DNA of 27,564 bases. Source: a virus. Location: positions 1 through 27,564 of IMG/VR virus record IMGVR_UViG_3300010885_073138. One strand, 5' to 3'. Below the pieces are notes generated by a model that worked only from the letters and a program-made list of their open reading frames with translations, ran no database searches and was not told where the DNA came from. A program made the position numbers and the translations under genes. Below are positions 6,585-13,512 of this stretch, piece by piece (position 1 is the stretch's first letter; each line of letters begins with the position of its first letter).

Positions 6585-8354
6585 TTATCCAAGGAACAAC
6601 AACTGAGAGATAAATGCATCATCGCCATTATAATTAGGATCGGGAACATTACCTTGCCCCCTATACCCTGCGCGTGAAGTCGGCATGTTTGAACGTTCAT
6701 TAACTCGAGCTGGCATCGAACCATCATTAATATTAGGTTGTGGTGGTATTGCATTGGCTGTAGCTGTTTCGAGTGCATTACCTGATGTGGCAGCCGGCTC
6801 TATCGGTTTTGCCATAGCGGTTTGTTGTTTTTCTGGCTGCACAGGCAAACTTGGCGCTGGCTTAGATTCAGTGCTGCTTGATCCCGTGATACCACCTGTC
6901 CCGCCTGCCATAGTGACTGGTGCAGCATCTGGTGCAGACGAACCACCATTTGTCGTTGCACCAGATGCTGCACCTGATCCGGCAGGCGCAGGTGCAGATT
7001 CAGGATTTGCAGCTTTAGGAACAGCCGGTGCTGAACCAGACGCGGGTGAAGCTGAAACTGCAGGAACTGATTGTTGTGGTATTTCATTTTTCTTACCTGT
7101 AGCAGATCCTTTTTTCACAACTTGCGGCGCCATAACTTCACCAGCAACTTCTTTTACACCTGACATAACTTCAGGAAAACGAGAATTAAATTCAGGATCA
7201 GCTTCTGGCTGAACACCATAAACACCTTGATAGATATCTCTGGCGATTGATGCAATAAGAGCAGGCACTGCTGTAAATGGACCTGCTAACCCTGATGCTG
7301 CTTCAATGCCGGCGCCAACCCAATCGCCCTGCAATAACCTTCCAATAGCAAATAATCCGCCCACGGCTGCACCCGCAAGAGGAATTGATTTTAGAGCTGT
7401 TTTACCCAGCCCTTTAGCAATTAGCGGTTTTGCTAATTTTTTAACAACAGACTTAACACCTTTGCCTAAACCTGTTTTACCTGCTGCAGCGGCACCGCCC
7501 GCAATTGCTCCTGTTAGTGCCTTAACACCTTTACTGCCTGATACGGCGCCAAGACCTCTACGAAGCATTCCTGGTTGTTTAGCTAATTTTGCTGCTTCTC
7601 CTGCGTTTTTACTAACAAATCTACCCGTCTTTGCATCTCGAAGAACTGTTTGACCTGTTTTAGTAACTTCTCTAGTTATACCTGCGGCTTTGCCTGCTTT
7701 AGCAGCTTTAGCAGCTTTTGCCGCTTTACTTTTCTTTCCGCCATCAAGCATGTCTAATAAACTACCGCCGCCGCCAGCGCTGTTTTGAATAGCTTCTGTG
7801 AGTGCGGTTAGTGCGGCAGCAAATCCATCAATCGCGCTGCTTACAGGACCAATATCAGATCCTGAACCTGTAGGTGCTTCAGGAATAGCATCTTGAGCTT
7901 TTTCAAGTTTAGCTTCTTTATCTACTCGAACTGCTTGGGCATTTTGGTTGACAAATTGTTCTTGTTGTGCTTTAAGATTATCGCTAATCCGCCCAGCAAT
8001 TGCAACGAGTTGATCTACTTGATCGATCAAAGATGCAAGTGTTGGATTAGAAACTTTAGCAGCAGTTTCGGGTGTATCTAATCCCGGTAACGTTGCACCG
8101 CCGCCGGGACCACCACCTGCACCTCCTGTTGCTGCACTTGCTGCTTTTTTTTCTGCTTCCTGTTTTCTTATTTCAGCAAGATCACCCCCGCCGAGCATAC
8201 CAACAAGTCCCGATAGTATAGATTCACCAGCAGCTTTAGCAAATCCTGACTTACCTAAACGTTTAGCACCTCGTCCTACAGCACGCTTGGTTACTCTAGC
8301 GCGCTTTGTTGCACGTTTTAATAGTTTACCGATGCCTCCACGCCGTCCTGCCAC
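6585..8354 (-). CDS. Tape-measure-like tail protein
   Basis: This 589-residue protein has a very basic N-terminus (1-37, many Arg/Lys), a Gly/Ala-rich segment, a helical region (about 105-200), an AAK repeat tract (about 207-222), an RDAKTGRFVS motif shared with the 1074-aa neighbour, and a hydrophobic SIPLAGAAVGGLFAIGRLLQ-type segment at about 323-372. The C-terminus is long and rich in Ala, Pro and Ser. It starts with GTG at 8354, three bases after the TAG that follows the gp51-like stop. The length matches T4 gp29 (590 aa), and it sits directly after the gp26/gp51 chaperone-like genes, where tape measures normally lie. I see no clear residue match to gp29, so the tape-measure role is inferred from context, length and composition. 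The neighbouring 1074-aa protein is the alternative candidate. Confidence 0.6.
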   Translation of the reverse strand: MAGRRGGIGKLLKRATKRARVTKRAVGRGAKRLGKSGFAKAAGESILSGLVGMLGGGDLAEIRKQEAEKKAASAATGGAGGGPGGGATLPGLDTPETAAKVSNPTLASLIDQVDQLVAIAGRISDNLKAQQEQFVNQNAQAVRVDKEAKLEKAQDAIPEAPTGSGSDIGPVSSAIDGFAAALTALTEAIQNSAGGGGSLLDMLDGGKKSKAAKAAKAAKAGKAAGITREVTKTGQTVLRDAKTGRFVSKNAGEAAKLAKQPGMLRRGLGAVSGSKGVKALTGAIAGGAAAAGKTGLGKGVKSVVKKLAKPLIAKGLGKTALKSIPLAGAAVGGLFAIGRLLQGDWVGAGIEAASGLAGPFTAVPALIASIARDIYQGVYGVQPEADPEFNSRFPEVMSGVKEVAGEVMAPQVVKKGSATGKKNEIPQQSVPAVSASPASGSAPAVPKAANPESAPAPAGSGAASGATTNGGSSAPDAAPVTMAGGTGGITGSSSTESKPAPSLPVQPEKQQTAMAKPIEPAATSGNALETATANAIPPQPNINDGSMPARVNERSNMPTSRAGYRGQGNVPDPNYNGDDAFISQLLFLG

Positions 8355-8357
8355 CTA

Positions 8358-8546
8358 TTATTGCCTTTGTTCTAATTCTTGTTTTTGTTTTTCTAAGAAT
8401 GCTAATAACAAATCAATATAGATGTCTCGCTCAAAAGGCATCAGGTCTTCAATTTCACTTATCGAATATTTATGATGTTGGGCTAACGAAAATATAGTCG
8501 TGTAATAGTTAGATAGACTATTGTGACTTAGCCCCAGGTAAAAAAA
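8358..8546 (-). CDS. gp51-position extension of gp26, made by -1 frameshift
   Basis: This -1-frame ORF has no start of its own. The nearest upstream stop in its frame (a TGA in gp26) is followed by GAA CCT CAG AGA TTT TTT TAC and no usable initiator; the first in-frame ATG would leave only 27 codons. From the T7 slippery site at 8546-8540 it continues for 60 codons past the end of the zero frame (YLGLSHNSLSNYYTTIFSLA, then QHHKYSISEIEDLMPFERD and a Lys/Gln/Glu-rich tail), stopping at 8360-8358. The HHKYSISEIE..MPFERDIY segment resembles the short gp51 proteins of cyanophage-like T4 relatives, as I recall them. A slip after FF would give a product of about 294 residues. This resembles the G/GT tail chaperones of lambda-type phages. 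A base-count error in the T run would instead make one continuous gene. Confidence 0.7.
   Translation of the reverse strand, partial: FFYLGLSHNSLSNYYTTIFSLAQHHKYSISEIEDLMPFERDIYIDLLLAFLEKQKQELEQRQ
8479..8546 (-). promoter_or_regulatory. Programmed -1 frameshift signal: U7 slippery site plus nested stem-loop
   Basis: On the minus strand the zero frame reads GAT TTT TTT ACC, so T TTT TTT (8546-8540) is a proper X XXY YYZ heptamer. After a 5-nt spacer (8539-8535) an outer 7-bp stem pairs 8534-8528 (GGGCTAA) with 8485-8479 (TTAGCCC). Inside it a 6-bp stem pairs 8520-8515 (ATAGTC) with 8498-8493 (GACTAT). The zero-frame stop TAA is within the outer stem. Spacer length and geometry are those expected of a stimulatory structure. 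Confidence 0.7.
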
Positions 8547-9241
8547 TCTCTGAGGTTCTCAAGTTCAATCGTTCTTACATGATCAAGTGAATTTGTATAT
8601 TCCAACTTATGATAAAGTTTCGGTAGATTGTCTAAGAAAGCACGAACCTTATTGAAAGATTCAATATCAATGCTGTCTAGGAACTCAGTGACTTCTTCTT
8701 CAGGTTGATCCTCAATAGGATACACTGTTTCTTCATCATAAATGCTTTCGATGCAACTACGAATTAAATAGTCAACAATGTCAGTTGACGTTGCATTTTC
8801 TGGAATGTTATCTAAGATAGTCACTGAAGGATATTTCATGATAATACCAACAGTGTCAGACACAGTGATCTTATTTGAAATTTCTGTTTCAGGATACTTG
8901 ACTTCGATTGTGTCTAGGTCGATCTCAAAATCATAGACCTTATCATCTTCAACGTCACGATAAGAAACCTCGATGATATTATTCACTGACTTAGCACGTA
9001 GTTTTAAGAACATATACTCAAGATCAAATGTGGTCAACTTGTCAACATCAAATGTTTGATCAAGAACACAATTCATTAGTACCTGCTTAATAGCGTAGAT
9101 TATATCTCTTTCAGTTTCACCTTGCTGTGCGACAAGTAAAATCTTTTCTTCTTTAACTAGAAACGGACGAAACCTCACTGCTTTCTTTTGTGAAGGGATG
9201 GTCATTTCAAATGTTGGTTTGTCGAGTTTAGGTAGTGACAT
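8528..9241 (-). CDS. Baseplate hub assembly protein gp26 (T4_baseplate family)
   Basis: This 237-residue protein starts MSLPKLDKPTFEMTIPSQKK and contains FRPFLVKEEKILLVAQQGE (about 23-42), a pattern typical of the gp26-type T4 baseplate family. It is slightly longer than T4 gp26 (208 aa). In T4, gp26 and gp51 are needed for hub assembly and are not prominent in the finished particle, which fits a chaperone for the tape measure. The ribosome binding site is AGGAA six bases before the ATG. The C-terminus (RDFFTWG) ends right after the slippery T7, so the zero-frame product is released three codons past the slip site while a fraction of ribosomes should continue into the gp51-like frame. Neighbours are the gp54-like gene upstream and the tape-measure-like gene downstream. 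Confidence 0.88.
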   Translation of the reverse strand: MSLPKLDKPTFEMTIPSQKKAVRFRPFLVKEEKILLVAQQGETERDIIYAIKQVLMNCVLDQTFDVDKLTTFDLEYMFLKLRAKSVNNIIEVSYRDVEDDKVYDFEIDLDTIEVKYPETEISNKITVSDTVGIIMKYPSVTILDNIPENATSTDIVDYLIRSCIESIYDEETVYPIEDQPEEEVTEFLDSIDIESFNKVRAFLDNLPKLYHKLEYTNSLDHVRTIELENLRDFFTWG

Positions 9242-9262
9242 AAAATTTCCTCATTCAGTTAA

Positions 9263-9988
9263 TTATGTTTCAATGATGCCGGATTGTAATAATTGGTTAT
9301 TTACGATAGTTTGCGGATTGATAATTTGACCTGTTGCATTTCTACTAATAGTTGGTAATTGTCCAGGAACAACTTTAGGTGGTTGTGCTATGGGTGCTGG
9401 TGTAGCGCCTCTAGGATTATCGTTACTAGGTTCAAAAAATTCAATATCATATGTTTTATATGAAAATGGAATTGATAGTTTAACAAGTGTTCCTTGCGCG
9501 TCCCAATTCAAATCAATTGCTGAAATAGATTTAGGATAAGCCCTTCTCATAGTCATTTTTTGAATTGGTTTCTGTGAAGAATCATACAAAGTAACAAAGA
9601 TTTCTGTCATGAAGTTTTGACGATAGCCTACTTCATATCCTCTTTCACCGTTAGAGGTGTTGTAGTTAACAATACAATTCATCCACCGATAGAAGTATTG
9701 ATATATTTCTGATTTACGATCTACAAGGAAACCTAAAGTGATATCATCAAATGTAACACCATAAGGTTGCTGTTCATTTGGACCAACACCTAGGCGCGGA
9801 GGACCTTCAGCACTTGCTAAGGTTACTCCTGGCATTGATGCGCTTTCGCAACGAACTGTTAAACTAGCAGGAGATGTTTTTGTAGAACTCATACACTCAG
9901 GTTTTCTAAAAACTGCATCAAAGCTGTGGGTGTGTAGCACACCTCTTTTGTTTATGTCTGTAGTAAATTCGCTGATCTTAAATGCCAT
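9263..9988 (-). CDS. gp54/gp19-like tail tube initiator protein
   Basis: This 241-residue protein has the layout of the T4 tube fold shared by gp19, gp48 and gp54: an N-terminal F.AVF strand, a VRCESASMPGVTLAS segment (about 45-59), FDDITLGFLVDRKSEIYQYF.RW (about 79-101), YEVGYRQNFMTEIFVTLYD, then AYPKSISAIDLNWDAQG and a final IPFSYKTYDIEFFEP, followed by a Pro/Asn-rich tail. It is shorter than T4 gp54 (320 aa). gp54 sits on the baseplate hub with gp48 and nucleates the tube. The start abuts the stop of the 199-aa gene (TAA then ATG). It could instead be a second tube protein, but its company of baseplate genes favours gp54. gp48 is encoded on the other strand. Confidence 0.65.
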   Translation of the reverse strand: MAFKISEFTTDINKRGVLHTHSFDAVFRKPECMSSTKTSPASLTVRCESASMPGVTLASAEGPPRLGVGPNEQQPYGVTFDDITLGFLVDRKSEIYQYFYRWMNCIVNYNTSNGERGYEVGYRQNFMTEIFVTLYDSSQKPIQKMTMRRAYPKSISAIDLNWDAQGTLVKLSIPFSYKTYDIEFFEPSNDNPRGATPAPIAQPPKVVPGQLPTISRNATGQIINPQTIVNNQLLQSGIIET

Positions 9989-10588
9989 TTAGCGAGTCCC
10001 GTTGATAATTCTTTTACTGTCAGCCCAAACTTGTGTTTTGCTGGCTTTGACGAAGCGTTCTGTTGGAAGAAATAAGGCAATGTCCCATTCCGAAGGATAC
10101 ACATACATGAAACGAGTCTGAACATGACTGAAAAGATATTGCTTGACACAAGGTTGAAACCATTTAAACTTTGCTGATCGATCAAGCAAGGCGTAACTCA
10201 TGCGTAACCGAGTTAGTTCATCATAACGACTGTTATTAGCAAGGTCATATAGCGCATCCATCAATCTAGCACGCAATGGAAGGGGTAGATAGTGCATATT
10301 TAGCCCCCAAAACCGGTCACTTTCAACTTTAAATGGGAAAACTAGAGGAAATCTGTCATAAAAAGGCAGTTCTTCCTTCCATTTTGGGTCATAGTAATAC
10401 ATATACATTGAGCCGGGCAAAATCTTGCTTGTCAACCGGGTTTGATCTGAGCTAATTAGTTTACGTTCATTGACTCTCTTAAATTCTCCGGCAGCACCAC
10501 GATACCACTCACGAGCCTCGGATGTTCTAGCGGGCAATTGACCGGCACGAACTCCCTTCGTGATTAGTTCATCAAATACATTCGCCAT
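9989..10588 (-). CDS. Conserved T4-like phage protein, function unknown
   Basis: This 199-residue protein is rich in aromatic and basic residues. Notable stretches are EAREWYRGAAGEFKRVN (24-40), MYMYYYDPKWKEELPFYDRF (61-80), FPLVFPF, HYLPLPLRARLMDALYDL and an end in PTERFVKASKTQVWADSKRI. I recall very similar proteins with a YYDPK....LP.YD.FPLV.P signature beside gene 4 in cyanophage-like T4 relatives, without a known role. No membrane segment or enzymatic motif is visible. Its ATG overlaps the gp4 stop by one base (TAATG), and its stop abuts the gp54-like start, so the three genes are translated together. A role in head or tail completion is only a guess from position. Confidence 0.75.
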   Translation of the reverse strand: MANVFDELITKGVRAGQLPARTSEAREWYRGAAGEFKRVNERKLISSDQTRLTSKILPGSMYMYYYDPKWKEELPFYDRFPLVFPFKVESDRFWGLNMHYLPLPLRARLMDALYDLANNSRYDELTRLRMSYALLDRSAKFKWFQPCVKQYLFSHVQTRFMYVYPSEWDIALFLPTERFVKASKTQVWADSKRIINGTR

Positions 10589-11028
10589 TAAAACTTAATA
10601 CCCAGTTCGTGTTCTGTGAAAATCATGAACTTCCATCCGCGATCTTTGCAATATTCCTGCGCTTGTGTCCATTTTGATTTATTTATACCATACGTATGAA
10701 CCTCCTGAATATACCGCCTGGTTATATTCGATTGAACTTTGGGTTCTAGCGTCTGTGCATATGGTTTTACTTCGATAATGATGCTTTCAATGACACCTTC
10801 TCGGTTTTTTCGTTTCACATAGAAGTCAGGAAAGTATCGGTGGAGTTTCCCATCGATAGGTGACCGATAAGGAATGACAATTTCCTCCGAAGACCACTCG
10901 AGCACATCAGGATGCTCGTCTAATTTTTTCATCAAAACCAGTTCCCAACGGCTCCTATAAATAACGTTAGAAGGATCACCTTTATATTTTTTGGGATTTA
11001 TGGGTCTGAACTTACCTTTATATGCCAT
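10588..11028 (-). CDS. Head completion protein gp4, PD-(D/E)xK nuclease
   Basis: This 146-residue protein starts MAYKGKFRPINPKKYKGDPS and aligns along its length with T4 gp4 (150 aa): YRSRWE (24-29), EEIVIPY (48-54), RYFPDFYV (64-71), IIIEVKPY (83-90), RYIQEVHTYGINKSKW (105-120) and a C-terminal KFMIFTEHELG. P67-D68 and E86-V-K88 form a PD-(D/E)xK nuclease signature, with E48/E49 a possible further ligand. In T4 the product acts on filled heads before tail joining. The start is placed at 11028, not the upstream in-frame ATG at 11118, because the protein match begins there and the longer form would run into the divergent gene. No clear ribosome binding site precedes it. It is the first gene of the leftward block. 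Confidence 0.9.
   Translation of the reverse strand: MAYKGKFRPINPKKYKGDPSNVIYRSRWELVLMKKLDEHPDVLEWSSEEIVIPYRSPIDGKLHRYFPDFYVKRKNREGVIESIIIEVKPYAQTLEPKVQSNITRRYIQEVHTYGINKSKWTQAQEYCKDRGWKFMIFTEHELGIKF
10680..10687 (-). promoter_or_regulatory. Possible late promoter inside gene 4 (exact TATAAATA on the minus strand)
   Basis: The minus-strand octamer matches the T4 late consensus and lies about 90 bases before the 199-aa gene, pointing toward the leftward tail genes. It falls in the YGINKS codons, a conserved protein stretch, so it may be coincidental. A few exact matches are expected by chance in this window. Confidence 0.3.
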
Positions 11029-11033
11029 AAATA
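11026..11033 (+). promoter_or_regulatory. Possible late promoter for the rightward baseplate operon (CATAAATA)
   Basis: This one-mismatch variant of the late octamer lies in the 32-nt divergent gap and overlaps the gp4 start codon. A transcript would start near 11039 and reach the AAGGA ribosome binding site (11049-11053) and the ATG at 11061. The position fits well for a promoter of the long operon starting with the 134-aa gene. Confidence 0.5.
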
Positions 11034-11060
11034 TATGTATAATAAAACAAGGATGCAAGA

Positions 11061-11465
11061 ATGGGTATCGACCTCGGCAGTGCGGTAAAATTTGTTCAAG
11101 ACACTTTATTGTCACCAACAGAAAAGATTGTTGGAGGCATTACTTCATCAATTGTTGGTAACTTGCCTTTAAACACAACAAGCGTAGCAAAATCTACAGC
11201 AGAAACATTATTTAATATTGGTGCTTCATATGATAGTATCAGTTCGGTTGCTGCAGCAAAAACAGATAGTATTGTTAGTGGTGCCCCTGATGAGTTTTTT
11301 GCCTTCGCAGGTAAGAATGTAAGTAGAGCTTCAGGTGTTGATATTGCAAAGTTAAGAGGATTGAGTACAGAAACTTCACAATATTATATTAATAAAATTA
11401 ATCCTTCAACAAAATTAGCTCGTGCTCAAGAAGACCGTGCTGATATTTTCATCTCGGTATTATAA
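11061..11465 (+). CDS. Small protein before gp48, function unknown
   Basis: This 134-residue protein begins MGIDLGSAVKFVQDTLLSPT, is rich in Ser, Ala and Thr, and has a C-terminal charged segment (KLARAQEDRADIFISVL). The middle is probably helical and moderately hydrophobic. No membrane helix or catalytic motif is apparent. The start is supported by AAGGA seven bases upstream. The stop overlaps the gp48 start by one base (TAATG), so it is likely co-translated with the tube cap and may help baseplate-tube assembly or be a minor virion part. That is inference from position only. It is the first gene of the rightward structural block. Confidence 0.75.
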   Translation: MGIDLGSAVKFVQDTLLSPTEKIVGGITSSIVGNLPLNTTSVAKSTAETLFNIGASYDSISSVAAAKTDSIVSGAPDEFFAFAGKNVSRASGVDIAKLRGLSTETSQYYINKINPSTKLARAQEDRADIFISVL

Positions 11466-12631
11466 TGGCTGATCCTGTCGCAGCACCTGTAGCAAACACA
11501 GCTGCCAAGGGTGCCGCAATCTCACCTGTTGTGGAAGAAACCTCAAAAAGCCGGTCGTTTGTGTCTGGCGGTACAAAAGCCGATCCGGCCGGAATTTTTG
11601 CAGGTGAATTGTCGAAATACTATTGCACACTAACATTTAGCAATTATGACCGACCTAAGCCATTTTCTTCGGCAAAATTTATACCAAATTTGACAGTGTG
11701 TCTTCCTTTACCTAACGAATTAAATGATAATACTGGCGTAGATTATGATAATCAAAATCTTGAAGCTGTAGGTGATATCATAAACGGAGCAGCAGTATCT
11801 GGTGTAGGGTCTGCAGCTCTTAGAAATAGTGGTGCATTATTAACTGGCGGCCTTGGTAAATTCGCTAAAGGTTTCCAAGCTGGAGGTGGAAAAGGAGTTG
11901 CCGGCGCTATAACTAAGGCAATTGGCGGGGCAATTGAAGGTATCATACCCGATGCAGCTCAAGTTACATCTGCAATTCAGCAAAGTATGGGATTAGCTCC
12001 CAATCCAAATCCTTCTGTAATGTTTCGGGGTCCTCAACTAAGAGAATTTACCTATACATGGACTATTTTTCCAGACAACGCGACACAAAGTGCAGCATTG
12101 CGCCTTATGATAAAAAATATTAAACAAAGAGTTCTACCTAAAGCCGGCAGTTCTGATGAAGCCGCAGTTTTAGAATATCCAAATATGGTTCAAATAAACT
12201 TCTTTCCTTGGGATTCTGCGGGAGGAAATAACCCCTGGGGCTGGGGTGATAATACTATTATTAAAATCAAAAAATGTGTTATAAAATCTTTCAATGTAAA
12301 TTACACACCTACCAACGTTCCTGCATTTTTTGATTCTAAAGACGCGGGAAATTTTCCTCATCCTGTTGCTACTAATATTACAATAACTCTTCAAGAGATT
12401 GAATATATGTTAGCAGATGACTGGGGTGGTGGCACGGGAACCGGTTTGATGGAAAAAATTGTTGCAGGAACTAAATCGATAGGCGGGCAAATTATTTCCG
12501 GTAATAGAGATAACGCTGAAGGTGCTGCAGTGTTGGTTGCTGACGAAAAGGCAGTCACGGATGCCACTGCCGCAGCGGAGTCAGAAACCTCCGAAGAAGC
12601 AACTGCTGCTGCACAAGATCCACCAGGTTAG
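11465..12631 (+). CDS. Baseplate tail tube cap gp48
   Basis: This 388-residue protein is close in size to T4 gp48 (364 aa). It has a disordered N-terminus, an Ala/Gly-rich region at about 95-175, and a tube-fold second half: MFRGPQLREFTYTWTIFPDN (from 186), PKAGSSDEAAVLEYPNMVQI, IKIKKCVIKSFNVNYTPT and ATNITITLQEIEYML (about 302-316). The FTYTWTIFP element matches the VFTWDLTP strand of T4 gp48. The C-terminal 60 residues are Ala/Glu-rich and probably flexible. gp48 binds the top of the hub and starts tail tube polymerisation with gp54. It is followed eight bases later by gp53. Confidence comes from both the strand pattern and the order 48-53-27-5. Confidence 0.82.
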   Translation: MADPVAAPVANTAAKGAAISPVVEETSKSRSFVSGGTKADPAGIFAGELSKYYCTLTFSNYDRPKPFSSAKFIPNLTVCLPLPNELNDNTGVDYDNQNLEAVGDIINGAAVSGVGSAALRNSGALLTGGLGKFAKGFQAGGGKGVAGAITKAIGGAIEGIIPDAAQVTSAIQQSMGLAPNPNPSVMFRGPQLREFTYTWTIFPDNATQSAALRLMIKNIKQRVLPKAGSSDEAAVLEYPNMVQINFFPWDSAGGNNPWGWGDNTIIKIKKCVIKSFNVNYTPTNVPAFFDSKDAGNFPHPVATNITITLQEIEYMLADDWGGGTGTGLMEKIVAGTKSIGGQIISGNRDNAEGAAVLVADEKAVTDATAAAESETSEEATAAAQDPPG

Positions 12632-12639
12632 GGCGTATA

Positions 12640-13512
12640 ATGAACTATTTCGATAAACTACCAATCATTTCGTATAATAATAATCTTGCTAGAAATATTT
12701 TAGCACGAGCAAAATTCACACAGAATACGATGAAGAATCGAGCAACATATTATCCATACACCATTGAGAACGGACAGCGTGCGGATTCGCTTTCAGATGA
12801 TTATTACAATAATCCTGGATACGAGTGGTTGATTTATTTTGCTAATGATATCGTAGACCCTTACTATGATCTCCCCATGACTGAAGATAACTTTTATAAT
12901 CATGTTGTTAGTAAGTATGGCACCTATGAAATAGCAATGCGGAAAATTTTATACTATAGACATGATTGGGCAAATGCTATAGAAGAACGTATAACTGTTG
13001 CAGAATTCGATGCTTTGAGTTTTGCCTATAAAAAGTATTATGATCCTGTCCTCGACTACAATCTACAACCAGCAAGTTATAAAAGAAACACTGAAGATTG
13101 GGTTGCTTCGACAAATAAAATTATCACTTTGACGCTAACTGGCGTCACAGGAACATTCTTATATGATGAAGAAGTGCAAGTTAATAGCAGTAATTACGGC
13201 ACCGTCACTTATGTTGATACCGGTGTTGTTTACCTACAACACATCGTGGGGACATTTACCGCAGGTGCAACAGTTACTGGTGTAACGTCAGGTGCCACTG
13301 CGACTATTGCCGCCGATGGTGTGGCAACATCAGTGAACATACAAGATGGTACTGTTGCAGGAAAGCCTGATGAAAGAGCTTTCTGGGCACCAGTCACTGC
13401 GTTTCAACATGAAGAAGAAGAGAATGCCAAGAAGAAAGAAATCCGATTGATGGACGTTCGCTATAAATCAACAGCAGACGATATGCTTAGGCAGGTTCTA
13501 AAAAGCAAATGA
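12640..13512 (+). CDS. Baseplate wedge protein gp53 with an inserted domain
   Basis: The first 150 residues are gp53-like: MNYFDKLPIISYNNNLARNI, then ATYYPYTIENGQRADSLSDD, NNPGYEWLIYFAND and an aromatic-rich stretch to DHDW-like residues near 115. gp53 links wedges to each other and to the hub. At 290 residues it is much longer than T4 gp53 (196 aa). The extra part is a beta-rich block at about 159-227 (TLTLTGVTGTFLYDEEVQVN, then GTFTAGATVTGVTSGATATI), which looks like a small phage decoration module. The C-terminus (EEEENAKKKEIRLMDVRYKS) returns to a wedge-like sequence. The stop overlaps the gp27 start by four bases (ATGA). Confidence 0.87.
   Translation: MNYFDKLPIISYNNNLARNILARAKFTQNTMKNRATYYPYTIENGQRADSLSDDYYNNPGYEWLIYFANDIVDPYYDLPMTEDNFYNHVVSKYGTYEIAMRKILYYRHDWANAIEERITVAEFDALSFAYKKYYDPVLDYNLQPASYKRNTEDWVASTNKIITLTLTGVTGTFLYDEEVQVNSSNYGTVTYVDTGVVYLQHIVGTFTAGATVTGVTSGATATIAADGVATSVNIQDGTVAGKPDERAFWAPVTAFQHEEEENAKKKEIRLMDVRYKSTADDMLRQVLKSK

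Noticed and set aside
6685-7212. 175-codon + strand ORF opposite the tape-measure-like gene
   Set aside because: Its Ala/Gly/Ser/Pro composition mirrors the antisense of the Ala/Pro-rich minus-strand gene; no ribosome binding site or family match.
8358-8440. Separate 27-codon gene from the internal ATG in the gp51-like frame
   Set aside because: It lacks a good ribosome binding site and would omit the conserved-looking HHKYSISEIE segment; the frameshift model explains the whole open frame.
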